This document shows, in pieces, positions 1 through 11,023 of a stretch of 64,000 nucleotides of DNA. Origin of the DNA: Aquamicrobium aerolatum DSM 21857 (GTDB lineage: Bacteria; Pseudomonadota; Alphaproteobacteria; Rhizobiales; Rhizobiaceae); contig NZ_FORF01000005.1 of NCBI RefSeq assembly GCF_900113935.1, forward strand, positions 124,001-188,000. The letters are read 5' to 3'. The translations under genes were made by a program, and so were the position numbers. The notes below the pieces were generated by a model that was not told the DNA's origin, ran no database searches, and saw nothing but the letters and a program-made list of their open reading frames with translations. Every line of letters starts with the position of its first letter. The first letter of the stretch is position 1.

Positions 1-1496
1 GCCGCGGCCTGTGTGGCCTCGATCGACAAGGTTACGGAATTGACGAGCGCGTCGACCGAAGCCGAGGTCACGTCGAAGATTGGCGATGGATAGAAGCCGA
101 ACAGGATCACCAGCGCCACGAGCGGATAAAGGATCGCCTTCTCGCGCGTTGACAGGTCGAGCATGCTCTTCAGGCTTTCCTTCGTCAGCGCGCCATAGAC
201 CACGCGGCGGTAAAGCCACAGGGCATAGGAAGCCGACAGGATCACACCGGTCGTTGCGAACAGGGCAACCCAGGTGTTGACCTTGAACACGCCAAGCAGT
301 GTCAGGAATTCGCCGACGAAACCGCTTGTCCCCGGCAAGCCCACATTGGCCATCGTCAGGATCAGGAACACCACCGCATATTTCGGCATGATGTTCACGA
401 GGCCGCCATAGGCGTCGATTTCACGGGTGTGCATGCGGTCGTAGATCACACCGACGCAGAGGAACAGCGCACCCGAGATGAAGCCGTGTGACAGCATCTG
501 GAAGATCGCGCCCTGCACGCCCTCGACGTTCATCGCGAAGATGCCCATCGTGACGTAGCCCATATGCGCCACCGACGAGTAGGCGATCAGCTTCTTGATG
601 TCTTCCTGCATCAGCGCGACGAGCGACGTGTACACAATCGCGATCACCGACAGGGTGAAGACGAACGGCTGGAAGTAGAGCGAGGCATCCGGGAACATCG
701 GCAGCGAGAAGCGCAGGAAGCCGTAGCCACCCATCTTCAACAGGATTGCCGCCAGGATCACCGAACCGGCTGTCGGCGCTTCAACGTGCGCATCCGGCAA
801 CCATGTGTGAACCGGCCACATCGGCATCTTCACTGCAAAGGATGCAAAGAACGCCAGCCACAGCCATGTCTGCATTCCTTCCGGGAAGCCGTGCGACAGC
901 AGCGTCGGAATATCCGTCGTACCAGCCTGCCAGTACATCGCCATGATGGCGAGCAGCATCAGCAGCGAGCCGAGCAGCGTGTAGAGGAAGAACTTGAACG
1001 ACGCATAGACGCGACGCTGGCCGCCCCAGACGCCGATGATGATGAACATCGGGATGAGGCTGGCTTCAAAGAAGACGTAGAACAGAACCGTATCGAGGGC
1101 GCAGAATACGCCGATCATGATCGTTTCCAGGATCAGAAACGCGATCATGTACTCTTTGACGCGCTTCTCGACCGAAACCCACGAAGCCAGGATGCACAGC
1201 GGCATCAGGAACGTGATCAGGATCACGAACAGCATCGAAATGCCGTCGACACCCAGATGGTACGAGATGCCGGAGTCCAGCCACTCACGCTTTTCCACCA
1301 TCTGGAAGCCGGCATAGGACGCATCAAAGCCAGCCCAGATGAAAAGCGACAGCGCGAAGGTGAACACCGTCGTCATCAGCGCGATGTTGCGGATATTGCG
1401 ACGCGCAGCGGTGCCTTCATCCTTGATCAGAAGGATCAGGAACACGCCGACGAGCGGCAGGAAGGTGACCGTGGAAAGAATTGGCCAGTCGGTCAT
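1..1496 (-). CDS. nuoM: NADH-quinone oxidoreductase subunit M (partial, 3' end outside window)
   Basis: This is a proton-pumping membrane subunit of complex I, from the antiporter-like family. About 498 codons are present; the usual length is just over 500, so only the last few residues and the stop lie beyond the left edge. The product starts [10 protein letters not shown] and is strongly hydrophobic throughout, as expected for a roughly 14-helix subunit. Its ATG overlaps the nuoL stop codon in an ATGA junction, which implies translational coupling. Position at the end of the nuo operon and the family sequence make the assignment secure. nuoN would be expected next, outside the window. Confidence 0.95.
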   Translation of the reverse strand, partial: MTDWPILSTVTFLPLVGVFLILLIKDEGTAARRNIRNIALMTTVFTFALSLFIWAGFDASYAGFQMVEKREWLDSGISYHLGVDGISMLFVILITFLMPLCILASWVSVEKRVKEYMIAFLILETIMIGVFCALDTVLFYVFFEASLIPMFIIIGVWGGQRRVYASFKFFLYTLLGSLLMLLAIMAMYWQAGTTDIPTLLSHGFPEGMQTWLWLAFFASFAVKMPMWPVHTWLPDAHVEAPTAGSVILAAILLKMGGYGFLRFSLPMFPDASLYFQPFVFTLSVIAIVYTSLVALMQEDIKKLIAYSSVAHMGYVTMGIFAMNVEGVQGAIFQMLSHGFISGALFLCVGVIYDRMHTREIDAYGGLVNIMPKYAVVFLILTMANVGLPGTSGFVGEFLTLLGVFKVNTWVALFATTGVILSASYALWLYRRVVYGALTKESLKSMLDLSTREKAILYPLVALVILFGFYPSPIFDVTSASVDALVNSVTLSIEATQAA

Positions 1497-3478
1497 CAGT
1501 TCGAACCCCCGAGCATCATCCACGTCACCAGAGCGGCGACGCCGATGAGCATTGCGAATGCGTAGTGGTAGAGATAGCCGCTTTGCAGTTTCACGGCGCG
1601 ATCAGTGATGTCGTTGACGCGGGCGGCAATGCCATCCGGGCCAAACCCGTCGATAACGACCCCGTCGCCCTTCTTCCACAGGAAGCGGCCCAGACGCTTT
1701 GCCGGACGCACGAACAAGAAGTCGTACAGCTCGTCGAAGTACCACTTGTTCAAGAGGAACTGGTAGAGGCCGCGATGCTGAGCAGCGAGCTGCTTGGGCG
1801 TTTCCGGCGAACGGATGTAGAAGTGGTACGCCGTCAGGAAGCCGACGATCATGGCCGCGAACGGCGATGCTTTCACCCAGAACGGCACTTCGTGATAGTC
1901 GTGCAGGATATGGTTGTCCGCACCGGTAAACAGCGCACCCTTCCAGAAGCCGTCATAATTGCCGCCAAGGAAATCGCCGTAGAACACGAAACCGGCGAAC
2001 AATGCACCAACCGCCAGCAGATAGAGCGGTACGAGCATGACCGGAGGCGATTCATGCACATGGTGCATCACCTCTTCCGACGCACGCGGCCTGCCGTGGA
2101 ACGTCATGAAGATCAGGCGCCACGAGTAGAAGCTGGTGAACACCGCAGCGATGACGAGCATGACGAAGGCGAAGCTTGCAGCAGCGTTCTGGCCGGCAAA
2201 TGCGCCTTCCACGATCGCGTCCTTGGAGAAGAAGCCCGCGGTACCGATATAGGTCGCCGGAAGGCCGACACCCGTCAGCGCGATCGTACCGATGATCATC
2301 ATCCAGTAGGTAGTCGGGATCAGCTTGCGCAGTCCGCCCATCTTGCGCATGTCCTGCTCGTCCGAGACGGCATGGATCACCGAACCCGAGCCAAGGAACA
2401 GCAGCGCCTTGAAGAAGGCGTGCGTGAAGAGATGGAAGATGGCAGCGGAATAGAATCCGAGGCCAAGCGCAACGAACATGTAGCCAAGCTGCGAGCAGGT
2501 CGAATAAGCGATCACGCGCTTGATGTCGTTCTGCACCAGGCCGACCGTCGCCGCAAAGAACGCCGTGATTGCACCGATGATTGTCACGACCAGCAGAGCC
2601 GTGTCGGAGAGCTCGAACACCGGCGACAGACGCGCAAGCATGAACACGCCTGCAGTGACCATGGTTGCCGCGTGAATCAGTGCCGAAACCGGCGTCGGGC
2701 CTTCCATGGCGTCCGGGAGCCAGGTGTGGAACGGAACCTGTGCCGACTTGCCCATAGCGCCCATGAAGAGCAGCAGGCAGGTCGCGGTCACAGCGCCACC
2801 GAGTGTCAGCGTCCAGCCGAGAAACTGGAACACGCCTTCGTTTGCGCTCTCCGGATTGGCAGCAATGGTGCCGGCGCCAGCAAAGATCGTGTCGAAATTA
2901 ACCGAACCGAAAATCACGAACACGCCGAACATGCCAAGCAGGAAGCCGAAGTCACCAACGCGGTTGACGACGAAGGCCTTGATGGCAGCGGCGTTTGCCG
3001 ACGGCTTCTGAAACCAGAACCCGATGAGCAGATAGGACGCCAGGCCCACGCCTTCCCAGCCGAAGAACATCTGGACGAGGTTGTCCGACGTCACCAGCAT
3101 CAGCATCGCAAACGTAAACAGCGACAGATAGGCAAAGAAGCGCGGACGATGCGGATCGTGGCTCATATAGCCGATCGAGTAGAGGTGCACGAGCGCCGAG
3201 ACGCTGTTCACCACCACCAGCATCACAACGGTCAGCGTATCGATCCGGAATGCCCAGGACACGTCGAGCCCGCCGACTTCGATGAACCGCAATACTGGCA
3301 AGGTGAACGCAGCCGTGTCACCCAAAGCGACCTGAAAGAATGCCACCCAGGAGAGCACCGCCGCGACCAGCAGCAGGCCAGTCGTGACGAATTCCGAAGC
3401 CTTTGCGCCGATCGACTGGCCAAACAGGCCGGCGATCAGGAATCCGAGGAGCGGAAAGAAGACGATAGCGTGATACAT
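1496..3478 (-). CDS. nuoL: NADH-quinone oxidoreductase subunit L
   Basis: This 660-residue protein is the distal antiporter-like proton-pumping subunit of the complex I membrane arm. It begins [13 protein letters not shown] and contains the family stretches [18 protein letters not shown] (about residues 130-150), [21 protein letters not shown] (about 235-255, with the conserved Lys and His) and the C-terminal WYFDELYD region before the last helix. The length matches rhizobial NuoL (about 660). It lies 7 nt after nuoK, and its TGA overlaps the nuoM ATG. Confidence 0.98.
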   Translation of the reverse strand: MYHAIVFFPLLGFLIAGLFGQSIGAKASEFVTTGLLLVAAVLSWVAFFQVALGDTAAFTLPVLRFIEVGGLDVSWAFRIDTLTVVMLVVVNSVSALVHLYSIGYMSHDPHRPRFFAYLSLFTFAMLMLVTSDNLVQMFFGWEGVGLASYLLIGFWFQKPSANAAAIKAFVVNRVGDFGFLLGMFGVFVIFGSVNFDTIFAGAGTIAANPESANEGVFQFLGWTLTLGGAVTATCLLLFMGAMGKSAQVPFHTWLPDAMEGPTPVSALIHAATMVTAGVFMLARLSPVFELSDTALLVVTIIGAITAFFAATVGLVQNDIKRVIAYSTCSQLGYMFVALGLGFYSAAIFHLFTHAFFKALLFLGSGSVIHAVSDEQDMRKMGGLRKLIPTTYWMMIIGTIALTGVGLPATYIGTAGFFSKDAIVEGAFAGQNAAASFAFVMLVIAAVFTSFYSWRLIFMTFHGRPRASEEVMHHVHESPPVMLVPLYLLAVGALFAGFVFYGDFLGGNYDGFWKGALFTGADNHILHDYHEVPFWVKASPFAAMIVGFLTAYHFYIRSPETPKQLAAQHRGLYQFLLNKWYFDELYDFLFVRPAKRLGRFLWKKGDGVVIDGFGPDGIAARVNDITDRAVKLQSGYLYHYAFAMLIGVAALVTWMMLGGSN

Positions 3479-3485
3479 GTCCCGC

Positions 3486-3794
3486 TCAGCCCTTCATCAT
3501 GTTGACGTCTTCGACGGCAATCGTGCCGCGTTTGCGGAAGAAGACGACGAGAATTGCAAGACCGATCGCCGCCTCTGCTGCGGCAACCGTCAGTACGAAC
3601 AGCGCGAACACCTGTCCCACCATGTCACCGAGAACAGCGGAGAAGGCGACGAAATTGATGTTCACTGAGAGGAGGATCAGTTCAACGGACATCAGGATGA
3701 CGATCACGTTCTTGCGGTTCAGGAAGATCCCGAACACGCCGATGGTGAACAGAAGTGCCGATACCGTAAGGTAGTGTGCGATGCCGACTTCCAT
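3486..3794 (-). CDS. nuoK: NADH-quinone oxidoreductase subunit K
   Basis: NuoK is a three-helix membrane subunit of complex I. The product [20 protein letters not shown] is 102 residues, the usual length. Conserved glutamates sit in the helices MSVELILL and [10 protein letters not shown], known sites on the proton path. An in-frame ATG two codons upstream (3800) would overlap the nuoJ stop as ATGA. I chose the inner start because it gives the family's normal N-terminus, but either start could be used. Confidence 0.97.
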   Translation of the reverse strand: MEVGIAHYLTVSALLFTIGVFGIFLNRKNVIVILMSVELILLSVNINFVAFSAVLGDMVGQVFALFVLTVAAAEAAIGLAILVVFFRKRGTIAVEDVNMMKG

Positions 3795-3796
3795 GA

Positions 3797-4417
3797 TCAA
3801 ATACCCTTGCCCGTCTCGACCTTCTTGACCTCGATGGCGGTCGCTGGCGAGCGGCGAACCTGCTCGCTGACATCCTGACGTCTCACGTCTGGCTTATGCC
3901 GCAGTGTCAGGAGGATCGCGCCGATCATGGCCACCAGCAGGATCAGCCCGCCGATCTGGAAGAAGTAGACGTAGTCCGTGTAAAGAATGTCGCCGATGGC
4001 CGCCGTGTTGTGCCGGTCAGCCAGCGCCGGGGTCGGCTGCGAAGCCTGCTTCGCCAGTTCCGGTACAAATGTGTAACCGCCCAGCACGATGATCAGCTCC
4101 GCCGCGAGGATCAGCCCGACCAGTGCGCCACCCGGCGCGTAGTGCAGTGTGCCCTGCTTCAGTTCGGCGAAATCGACGTCCAGCATCATCACGACGAAAA
4201 GGAACAGCACTGCCACAGCGCCGACATAAACCACCAACAGGATCATCGCGAGGAACTCTGCGCCTGTAAGCAGGAACAGCGCCGAAGCGTTGAAGAAGGT
4301 GAGAATAAGGTAGAGCACCGAGTGCACTGGATTACGTGCAGAGATGACCATGAAGGCCGCCGCCACTCCAACGAAGGCGAACAGATAGAAGAATATCGCC
4401 TCTAGTCCTGTCAGCAT
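3797..4417 (-). CDS. nuoJ: NADH-quinone oxidoreductase subunit J
   Basis: This is a 206-residue membrane subunit of complex I. It starts [20 protein letters not shown] and carries the conserved segment [20 protein letters not shown] (about residues 57-77), the pi-bulge helix region of the family. The C-terminal 35 residues are polar and basic and probably cytoplasmic. A GGAACCGGGGGAACCC leader gives a ribosome binding site. The stop abuts nuoK directly. Confidence 0.97.
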   Translation of the reverse strand: MLTGLEAIFFYLFAFVGVAAAFMVISARNPVHSVLYLILTFFNASALFLLTGAEFLAMILLVVYVGAVAVLFLFVVMMLDVDFAELKQGTLHYAPGGALVGLILAAELIIVLGGYTFVPELAKQASQPTPALADRHNTAAIGDILYTDYVYFFQIGGLILLVAMIGAILLTLRHKPDVRRQDVSEQVRRSPATAIEVKKVETGKGI

Positions 4418-4469
4418 GGGTTCCCCCGGTTCCTTTCAAGGGCTGCAGATGAGCGCCCCTCTCCGGCCG

Positions 4470-4483
4470 CACCCGGTCGGGTG
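4470..4483. repeat. Small perfect dyad in the nuoI-nuoJ spacer
   Basis: CACCCGGTCGGGTG is a perfect 14-nt palindrome in the 121-nt spacer between nuoI and nuoJ. Most other junctions in this operon are shorter or overlap, so this spacer is unusually long. There is no T-run, so it does not look like a terminator. It could be an mRNA stability or processing hairpin, or chance. No gene is visible in the spacer. Confidence 0.35.
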
Positions 4484-4538
4484 TCGATTCCGCGTGTCTC
4501 TTAGACCAGGCGCTGCGCCCAGTCCACTCTTGCCCCAC

Positions 4539-5030
4539 TCAGCGGTAGGGCGCATCCATTTCAAGGTTTCGCGCGATTTCGCGCTCCCACCGGTCGCCAT
4601 TGGCGAGCAGCTTTTCCTTGTCGTAATAAAGTTCTTCGCGCGTCTCGGTCGAGAACTCGAAATTCGGCCCTTCGACAATGGCGTCAACCGGGCATGCTTC
4701 CTGGCAGAAGCCGCAATAGATGCACTTCACCATATCGATATCGTAACGAACCGTGCGACGTGTACCGTCATTGCGGCGTGGTCCGGCCTCGATGGTAATG
4801 GCCTGCGCAGGGCAGATCGCTTCGCAAAGCTTGCAAGCGATACAACGCTCTTCGCCATTCGGGTAGCGACGCAGCGCGTGCTCACCACGAAAGCGTGACG
4901 AAAGCATTCCCTTTTCATGCGGATAGTTCAACGTCGCCTTGGGCGCGAAAAACTGCCGCATCGACAGAAAGAATGCCGCGACGAACTCCGTCAGGAGCAA
5001 CGACTTGGCGGCATGTGCAAGAGCGGACAT
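4539..5030 (-). CDS. nuoI: NADH-quinone oxidoreductase subunit I
   Basis: NuoI is the 163-residue ferredoxin-like subunit that holds two [4Fe-4S] clusters (N6a and N6b), passing electrons toward NuoB. Both cluster motifs are clear: [12 protein letters not shown] near residue 63 and [12 protein letters not shown] near residue 103, each CxxCxxCxxxCP. The N-terminus [20 protein letters not shown] forms the amphipathic membrane-contact helix. It lies 3 nt after the stop of a small membrane protein gene and before the nuoJ spacer. Confidence 0.98.
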   Translation of the reverse strand: MSALAHAAKSLLLTEFVAAFFLSMRQFFAPKATLNYPHEKGMLSSRFRGEHALRRYPNGEERCIACKLCEAICPAQAITIEAGPRRNDGTRRTVRYDIDMVKCIYCGFCQEACPVDAIVEGPNFEFSTETREELYYDKEKLLANGDRWEREIARNLEMDAPYR

Positions 5031-5033
5031 TTC

Positions 5034-5225
5034 CTATTCTCCAGCGAAATACGAGCCGGCGAACCAGCCCATGAGTGGGAGTGCGACGAGTTGGACCAAA
5101 CCGGAAACCTTGAGGACCTGCCGTGTTTCAGGCAGGTCGACCCGGCTGGACAGTGCCCGCAGGAAGACGACGCTTCCGATGGCTACCGCCAGACCTGTTA
5201 TGGCTCCGATCAGCCCGGCGCTCAT
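5034..5225 (-). CDS. 63-residue two-helix membrane protein inside the nuo operon
   Basis: This small gene lies between nuoH and nuoI. Its ATG overlaps the nuoH stop as ATGA, and its stop is 3 nt from the nuoI start, so it is translationally coupled on both sides. The product begins [20 protein letters not shown] and has two hydrophobic segments (about residues 3-25 and 40-60). They are joined by a charged loop, [11 protein letters not shown]. It is not one of the 14 core complex I subunits. I know of no function; an accessory or assembly role in complex I is an inference from position alone. A longer reading that starts inside nuoH is less likely. Confidence 0.75.
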   Translation of the reverse strand: MSAGLIGAITGLAVAIGSVVFLRALSSRVDLPETRQVLKVSGLVQLVALPLMGWFAGSYFAGE

Positions 5226-6271
5226 GCTGCCCACAACTCCATGAACTTGAGGAAGGTGGCGGTTGCCACAACCATGAACAACGAGATCGGCAGGAACACC
5301 TTCCAACCCAGACGCATCAGCTGGTCATAGCGGTAGCGCGGGACGAATGCCTTCACCATCGCGAACATGAAGAACGCGAGACACAGCTTGAGAACGAACC
5401 AGATAACACCGGGAACCCAGGTGAACGGTGCGAAGTCGAATGGTGGCAGCCAGCCGCCCAGGAACATCACCGTCATCAACGCGCACATCAGCACGATCGC
5501 CACATATTCGGCGAGCATGAACAGCAGATAGGGCGTCGACGAATACTCGATCATGTGGCCGGCAACGAGTTCCGACTCGGCCTCAACCAGGTCGAATGGC
5601 GGACGGTTGGTTTCTGCCAGTGCCGAGATGAAGAAGATGACGAACATCGGGAACAGGCCAAGCCAGTGCCAGTCGAGGAACGTGTTCGGCAGGCCGACCA
5701 TGGTTCCAAGTCCATCACGCTGCGACAACACGATGTCCGACAGGTTGAGCGAACCGACGCACAGCAGAACCGTCACGATAACGAAGCCGATCGAGACTTC
5801 GTACGACACCATCTGAGCGGCAGATCGCAACGCACCCAGGAACGGGTACTTCGAGTTGGACGCCCAGCCAGCCATGATCACGCCATACACTTCCAGCGAG
5901 GAAATCGCGAAAATGTAAAGAACGCCGACGTTGATGCTGGCGATTGCCCAGCCTTCGTTGACCGGGATCACCGCCCAGGTTGCAACTGCCAGCACCACCG
6001 AGATCAGCGGTGCGAGCAGGAATACGCCCTTGTTCGCGCCCGATGGAATGATCGGCTCCTTGAACACGAACTTCAGAAGGTCGGCGAATGACTGAAGCAG
6101 CCCCCACGGCCCCACGACGTTCGGTCCGCGGCGAAGCTGCACGGCAGCCCAGACCTTGCGGTCCGCATAAAGCAGGAATGCAATTCCGACGAGCAACGCC
6201 ACGATCAGCAGGACCGATTGTCCCAGCATGATCAGCGTCGGCAGCACGTAATCTGTGAAAAAGGAATTCAT
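5222..6271 (-). CDS. nuoH: NADH-quinone oxidoreductase subunit H
   Basis: NuoH is the 349-residue membrane subunit that forms part of the quinone chamber at the junction of the two arms of complex I. Family signatures are present: [19 protein letters not shown] (about residues 32-50), [20 protein letters not shown] (about 130-150) and [20 protein letters not shown] (about 220-240), with the conserved acidic loop. Many membrane helices are evident. The stop overlaps the following small membrane protein gene. Confidence 0.98.
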   Translation of the reverse strand: MNSFFTDYVLPTLIMLGQSVLLIVALLVGIAFLLYADRKVWAAVQLRRGPNVVGPWGLLQSFADLLKFVFKEPIIPSGANKGVFLLAPLISVVLAVATWAVIPVNEGWAIASINVGVLYIFAISSLEVYGVIMAGWASNSKYPFLGALRSAAQMVSYEVSIGFVIVTVLLCVGSLNLSDIVLSQRDGLGTMVGLPNTFLDWHWLGLFPMFVIFFISALAETNRPPFDLVEAESELVAGHMIEYSSTPYLLFMLAEYVAIVLMCALMTVMFLGGWLPPFDFAPFTWVPGVIWFVLKLCLAFFMFAMVKAFVPRYRYDQLMRLGWKVFLPISLFMVVATATFLKFMELWAA

Positions 6272-6283
6272 CAGTCCCAGTCC

Positions 6284-8365
6284 CTACTCGGCCGCCTGCT
6301 TGAAGCCGCCCTTGGCCAGAGCCGAAGCCTCAGCCATGACAGCCGACGCTCGTGCAATCGGGTTCGTCAGATAGAAGTCGCTGACCGGCGAGGCGAAAGG
6401 CGCCTTGGTCATTGTCCCCTGCTTGCTTGCAAGTGCCGACACATCGGCAGCATTGCCTGCTGCGATCTCGTCAATACCGGCAAAATGCGGGTGTTCGGCG
6501 TACAGCTGATCACGCAACTGCGGCAGCGAGTTGAACGGCAGTTTTGCACCGAGAACTTCAGACATGGCGCGCAGGATCGCCCAGTCTTCCTTGGCCTCAC
6601 CCGGTGCAAAGCCTGCACGATGCGCCATCTGCACGCGGCCTTCGGTGTTGACGAAGGTGCCCGACTTTTCGGTGTAGGTCGCGCCCGGCAGGATCACGTC
6701 TGCGCGGTGTGCGCCGGCATCGCCATGGCTACCGATATAGACCGTGAACGCCGAACCGATCATGTTCATGTTGAACTCGTCGGCACCCAGCAGGAAGAGC
6801 ACGTCAAGCGCGCCCATCATCGCCGATGCATCCCTGCCGCCCTCGCCCGGCACAAAGCCCAGATCCAGACCGCCAACCCGCGCTGCTGCTGTGTGAAGAA
6901 CCGCAAAGCCGTTCCACTCGTCGGAAACCGCGCCGACATCCGCCGCCAGCTTGGCAGCGAGCGAAAGGATCGCTGCGCCGTCGGTGCGCGCCAGAGCGCC
7001 CTGCCCGACGATGATCAGCGGACGCTGGGCGTTCTTAAGTACGGAATGGAACTGCAGCGCACCGTCAGCCAATTGCGACAACGTTTCAGTGCCAGCCCCA
7101 AGCTGTTCGTAGTCGTAACGCAGATCGCCAACATCGCCAATGACAGCGATCGGCAAATTGCCGGCGCGCCAGCGCTTGCGAATACGGGTGTTGAGCACCG
7201 AAGCTTCAAAGCGCGGGTTCGAGCCGATGATCAGCACGGCATCCGCATCTTCGATCCCGTCGATGGTCGGGTTGAAGATATAGGTCGAACGTCCTGCCGA
7301 TGGATCGAGCGCAGCACCATCCTGGCGGCAATCGATATTCGCCGAGCCAAGCGAGGCCATCAGGCCCTTCAGCGCGTACATTTCTTCAACGGTTGCAAGA
7401 TCACCTGCAATCGCACCGATCTTGTCACCGCTTGTCTTGGCGACCGCGTCCTTGACGGCAGCAAAAGCTTCCGCCCAGCTTGCCGGCTGAAGGCGACCGT
7501 CACGACGAATGTACGGACGATCGAGACGCTGCGAGCGCAGACCATCCCAGATGAAGCGCGTCTTGTCGGAGATCCACTCCTCGTTCACCGCCTCGTTGAT
7601 ACGCGGCAGGATACGCATGACTTCGCGTCCACGGGTATCAACGCGGATGGCCGACCCGACAGCATCCATCACGTCGATGGATTCAGTCTTGGTCAGTTCC
7701 CACGGACGCGCCTGGAAAGCGTAGGGCTTCGAGGTCAGTGCGCCAACCGGGCAGAGGTCAATCACGTTGCCCTGCAGCTCGGACGTCATCGCCTGCTCGA
7801 GATAGGTGGTGATCTCGGCGTCTTCGCCGCGACCGATCAGGCCGAGTTCGGAAATGCCGGCCACTTCGGTGGTGAAGCGAACGCAGCGCGTGCAGTGAAT
7901 GCAACGCGTCATGATCGTCTTGACCAGAGGCCCGATATACTTGTCCTCGACCGCGCGCTTGTTCTCGGAATAGCGCGACGCGTCGACGCCGAAGGCCATC
8001 GCCTGGTCCTGCAGGTCGCATTCGCCGCCCTGATCGCAGATGGGGCAGTCGAGCGGATGGTTGATCAGCAGGAATTCCATCACGCCTTCGCGGGCCTTCT
8101 TGACCATCGGCGTGTTGGTGAAGATTTCCGGCGCTTCGCCATTCGGTCCGGGACGCAGGTCACGAACACCCATGGCGCAAGACGCTGCTGGCTTTGGCGG
8201 GCCGCCCTTCACCTCGACCAGACACATGCGGCAGTTGCCGGCGATCGACAGACGCTCGTGGAAACAAAAACGCGGCACTTCCGCGCCAGCCTGCTCCGCA
8301 GCCTGCAACAGCGTGTAGTGATCGGGGACTTCGATCTCTTTGCCGTCTACCTTAATTTTAGCCAT
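6284..8365 (-). CDS. nuoG: NADH-quinone oxidoreductase subunit G
   Basis: NuoG is the 693-residue large iron-sulfur subunit of the NADH module. The N-terminus carries a [2Fe-2S] ferredoxin-like domain (Cys in RFCFHE, GNCRMC and ASCAMG). The His-ligated cluster region ([17 protein letters not shown]) and the [4Fe-4S] motif [10 protein letters not shown] with a distal LCPVGAL follow. The rest is a molybdopterin-oxidoreductase-like domain without catalytic cofactor. The start is supported by a GAGG ribosome binding site 5-6 nt upstream. It is 68 nt downstream of the HHH-domain gene. Confidence 0.98.
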   Translation of the reverse strand: MAKIKVDGKEIEVPDHYTLLQAAEQAGAEVPRFCFHERLSIAGNCRMCLVEVKGGPPKPAASCAMGVRDLRPGPNGEAPEIFTNTPMVKKAREGVMEFLLINHPLDCPICDQGGECDLQDQAMAFGVDASRYSENKRAVEDKYIGPLVKTIMTRCIHCTRCVRFTTEVAGISELGLIGRGEDAEITTYLEQAMTSELQGNVIDLCPVGALTSKPYAFQARPWELTKTESIDVMDAVGSAIRVDTRGREVMRILPRINEAVNEEWISDKTRFIWDGLRSQRLDRPYIRRDGRLQPASWAEAFAAVKDAVAKTSGDKIGAIAGDLATVEEMYALKGLMASLGSANIDCRQDGAALDPSAGRSTYIFNPTIDGIEDADAVLIIGSNPRFEASVLNTRIRKRWRAGNLPIAVIGDVGDLRYDYEQLGAGTETLSQLADGALQFHSVLKNAQRPLIIVGQGALARTDGAAILSLAAKLAADVGAVSDEWNGFAVLHTAAARVGGLDLGFVPGEGGRDASAMMGALDVLFLLGADEFNMNMIGSAFTVYIGSHGDAGAHRADVILPGATYTEKSGTFVNTEGRVQMAHRAGFAPGEAKEDWAILRAMSEVLGAKLPFNSLPQLRDQLYAEHPHFAGIDEIAAGNAADVSALASKQGTMTKAPFASPVSDFYLTNPIARASAVMAEASALAKGGFKQAAE

Positions 8366-8433
8366 ATTGCCTCAACCCCGCGGAAATCCGCAAAATTTAC
8401 ACTGGACGGCGTGCCGTCCCTGCCGTCTCGTCA

Positions 8434-8979
8434 TCAACTACGCTGCAGCGCCTTCGCCTGCTCAACCCAACCGTCGCGACCGATACGGCCCGAAAAACCC
8501 AACTTCTCATCAAGCCTGGCGACATCCGTGTCGCTCAGACCGGAAATCTGCGCATATGTCCAGATGCCCAGTCCGTTGAGTACCTTTTCAAGCTTCGGAC
8601 CGATCCCCGAAATGACCTTCAGATCGTCCGGCACATCAGGCTTCGTGATTGCCACTTTCTCACGCACCGCTGCTTTCGAAACGGGTTCCCGGCTCCGGGC
8701 CGGTTGTGATGTGACCAGTTTCAGCGGCGAGCGCTTTGTTTTCGGAGAAACGACCGGCGCGTCCGTCTGTTGAAAGAGCTTTCCTGACGCTTCCGCGACA
8801 CCTGTCATGGCGCCGAGCCAGAGCCCGAAGCCATGGCTCGCCATCGCAAAACCGACCGCGGTAGCAGCAGACATGCCGGCCAACGGATGAGCAAGCAGGT
8901 TCACAACGCCCGCAATCTCTTGCGGCATTGTAAGGTCGTCGCCTGCCCTGATCTGTTCGCTCGTGCTCATCTCTGGCAT
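8434..8979 (-). CDS. Helix-hairpin-helix protein encoded between nuoF and nuoG
   Basis: This 181-residue protein is not a core complex I subunit. Residues about 35-60 (AATAVGFAMASHGFGLWLGA) are hydrophobic and may associate with the membrane. A basic, disordered-looking middle follows. The C-terminal 60 residues form a helix-hairpin-helix module: DLKVISGIGPKLEKVLNGLG, then IWTYAQISGLSD and GFSGRIGRDGWVEQAK. From memory, this module also occurs as the C-terminal extension of rhizobial NuoE and of ribosomal protein L21. NuoE in this window lacks it, so the module may have moved to a separate gene. Function unknown. A second ATG three codons in (8970) is an alternative start. Confidence 0.85.
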   Translation of the reverse strand: MPEMSTSEQIRAGDDLTMPQEIAGVVNLLAHPLAGMSAATAVGFAMASHGFGLWLGAMTGVAEASGKLFQQTDAPVVSPKTKRSPLKLVTSQPARSREPVSKAAVREKVAITKPDVPDDLKVISGIGPKLEKVLNGLGIWTYAQISGLSDTDVARLDEKLGFSGRIGRDGWVEQAKALQRS

Positions 8980-9039
8980 CTTTCGTTGGTCTCCAGGCGG
9001 TGCATCATGCCCCTCCCTGAACCTGCGTCAGACTGTTTC

Positions 9040-10344
9040 CTACTCCGCTGCAACCAGCACCGGTTCTGCCCGGTGCGCATTGCGCGAAAATTCATCGATA
9101 CGTCGCTCGATCTCCGGACGGAAGTGACGGATCAGACCCTGGATCGGCCATGCGGCCGCATCGCCCAGCGCGCAGATCGTGTGGCCTTCCACCTGCTTGG
9201 TGACGTCGAGCAGCATGTCGATTTCGCGCTTCTGCGCTTCGCCACGCACCAGACGCTCCATCACGCGCCACATCCAGCCAGTGCCTTCGCGGCATGGCGT
9301 GCACTGACCGCAGCTCTCGTGCTTGTAGAAATACGACAGACGCGCAATCGCCTTCACGATGTCCGTCGACTTGTCCATCACGATCACCGCAGCCGTGCCG
9401 AGGCCCGACTTCAGATCGCGCAACGCGTCAAAGTCCATCGGTGCGTCGATGATCTCATGTGCCGGCACCAGCGGAACGGACGAACCGCCCGGAATCACCG
9501 CAAGCAGATTGTCCCAACCACCGCGAATGCCACCGCAATGGCGGTCGATCATCTCACGGAACGGGATCGACATCTCTTCTTCGAAAGTCGACGGCGTATT
9601 CACATGGCCCGAAACGCAGAACAGCTTGGTGCCGGCGTTGTTCGGACGGCCCATCGACGAGAACCACGACGCGCCGCGACGCAGGATCGTCGGCGCCACC
9701 GCGATCGACTCGACGTTGTTGACCGTCGTCGGGCAACCGTAGAGGCCCATATTCGCCGGGAATGGCGGCTTCAGGCGCGGCTGGCCCTTCTTGCCCTCAA
9801 GGCTTTCCAGCAGCGCGGTCTCTTCGCCGCAGATATAGGCACCAGCGCCGTGGTGGACGTAGACGTCCATGTCCCAGCCGCACTTGTTGTCCTTGCCGAG
9901 CAGGCCTGCATCATAGGCCTCGTCAATAGCGCGCTGCAGCGCTTCACGCTCGCGCATGAACTCGCCACGAATATAGATGTAAGCGGCATGAGCACCCATC
10001 GCAAAACCGGCAATCACGCAGCCTTCGACCAGCGTGTGCGGGTCGTGGCGCAGGATTTCTCGGTCCTTGCAGGTGCCCGGCTCGGATTCGTCGGCATTGA
10101 CGACGAGGTAGTGCGGCCGCTCGCCGACTTCCTTGGGCATGAACGACCATTTCAGACCGGTCGGGAATCCGGCACCACCACGACCACGAAGGCCGGAAGC
10201 CTTCATCTCGTTGATGATCCAGTCGCGACCCTTGTCGATCAGGCCCCTGGTGTCGTCCCAAAGCCCGCGCCGCTGCGCACCGGCAAGCGACTGATCGAAC
10301 ATGCCGTAGATATTGGTGAAGATGCGATCTTTATCCTGAAGCAT
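9040..10344 (-). CDS. nuoF: NADH-quinone oxidoreductase subunit F
   Basis: NuoF is the 434-residue NADH- and FMN-binding subunit, where electrons enter complex I. It shows the glycine-rich [16 protein letters not shown] (NADH/FMN site, about residues 55-70). It also has the [4Fe-4S] N3 cluster ligands in [12 protein letters not shown], with the distal Cys in [10 protein letters not shown]. The start MLQDKDRIF is preceded by GAGGAGG 5 nt upstream, so I chose it over a longer in-frame reading. The length is typical of the family. Confidence 0.98.
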   Translation of the reverse strand: MLQDKDRIFTNIYGMFDQSLAGAQRRGLWDDTRGLIDKGRDWIINEMKASGLRGRGGAGFPTGLKWSFMPKEVGERPHYLVVNADESEPGTCKDREILRHDPHTLVEGCVIAGFAMGAHAAYIYIRGEFMREREALQRAIDEAYDAGLLGKDNKCGWDMDVYVHHGAGAYICGEETALLESLEGKKGQPRLKPPFPANMGLYGCPTTVNNVESIAVAPTILRRGASWFSSMGRPNNAGTKLFCVSGHVNTPSTFEEEMSIPFREMIDRHCGGIRGGWDNLLAVIPGGSSVPLVPAHEIIDAPMDFDALRDLKSGLGTAAVIVMDKSTDIVKAIARLSYFYKHESCGQCTPCREGTGWMWRVMERLVRGEAQKREIDMLLDVTKQVEGHTICALGDAAAWPIQGLIRHFRPEIERRIDEFSRNAHRAEPVLVAAE

Positions 10345-10354
10345 CCCGACCTCC

Positions 10355-11023
10355 TCAATCCGACGTCTTGGCCGCAGCAGCAGCCTGGTCACGCGTGGAC
10401 TTCAATACAGCCGTCTCATCGGTCAACGACGTCAGACCCGTGGCAGGCGCGGCAAATACGCGGCCGTTCTGCGGACCCGTCGGCACCGAAGCGCCGTTTC
10501 CGGCTTCGAACTCGTCGATGATTTCAGCGAGCCGCTCCGGCGTCAGGTCTTCGTAGGCATCCTTGAAGATGATGACCATTGGCGCGTTCACGCACGCACC
10601 CTGGCACTCGACTTCTTCCCACGACATCGTGCCTGCCTCGTTGGGCTGGCCCTGCTCCGGATGAATTTTCGAACGGCAGACATCCATCAGCGCTTCCGAT
10701 CCGCGCAGCATGCACGGCGTCGTGCCGCACACCTGGATGTGCGCACGGGTGCCGACCGGCTTGATCTGGAACTGGGTGTAGAACGTGGCGACTTCGAGCA
10801 CGCGGATATACGGCATGTCGAGCATGTCGGCCACGTATTCGATTGTTGCCTTGGTCACCCATCCGTCCTGCTCCTGCGCGCGCATCAGCAGCGGAATGAC
10901 AGCCGATTGCTGGCGCCCTTCAGGATATTTGTTGATGGTGTGCTGCGCCCAGATCGCATTCTCCGCGCTGAACGCGAAGCTTGCTGGCTGGACGCTGGCA
11001 TCTGCGAGACGGCGAACAGACAT
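10355..11023 (-). CDS. nuoE: NADH-quinone oxidoreductase subunit E
   Basis: NuoE is the 222-residue thioredoxin-fold [2Fe-2S] subunit of the NADH module. The four cluster cysteines are in CGTTPCML and [10 protein letters not shown]. The C-terminal 45 residues are low complexity ([16 protein letters not shown] and then an Ala-rich tail). They lack the helix-hairpin-helix extension found in some rhizobial NuoE proteins; a separate HHH gene follows nuoF. Its ATG shares one base with the nuoD TAA stop (TAATG). Confidence 0.97.
   Translation of the reverse strand: MSVRRLADASVQPASFAFSAENAIWAQHTINKYPEGRQQSAVIPLLMRAQEQDGWVTKATIEYVADMLDMPYIRVLEVATFYTQFQIKPVGTRAHIQVCGTTPCMLRGSEALMDVCRSKIHPEQGQPNEAGTMSWEEVECQGACVNAPMVIIFKDAYEDLTPERLAEIIDEFEAGNGASVPTGPQNGRVFAAPATGLTSLTDETAVLKSTRDQAAAAAKTSD

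Noticed and set aside
564-3505. Long plus-strand open frames opposite nuoM and nuoL
   Set aside because: They are antisense to well-conserved complex I genes, are rich in Arg, His and Gln, and match no family. They are shadows of GC-rich coding DNA.
6218-8773. 851-codon plus-strand frame opposite nuoG
   Set aside because: It is antisense to nuoG, which has clear cluster motifs, and has no recognised domains.
8833-10521. 562-codon plus-strand frame opposite nuoF/nuoE
   Set aside because: It is a shadow of nuoF and nuoE with no domain.
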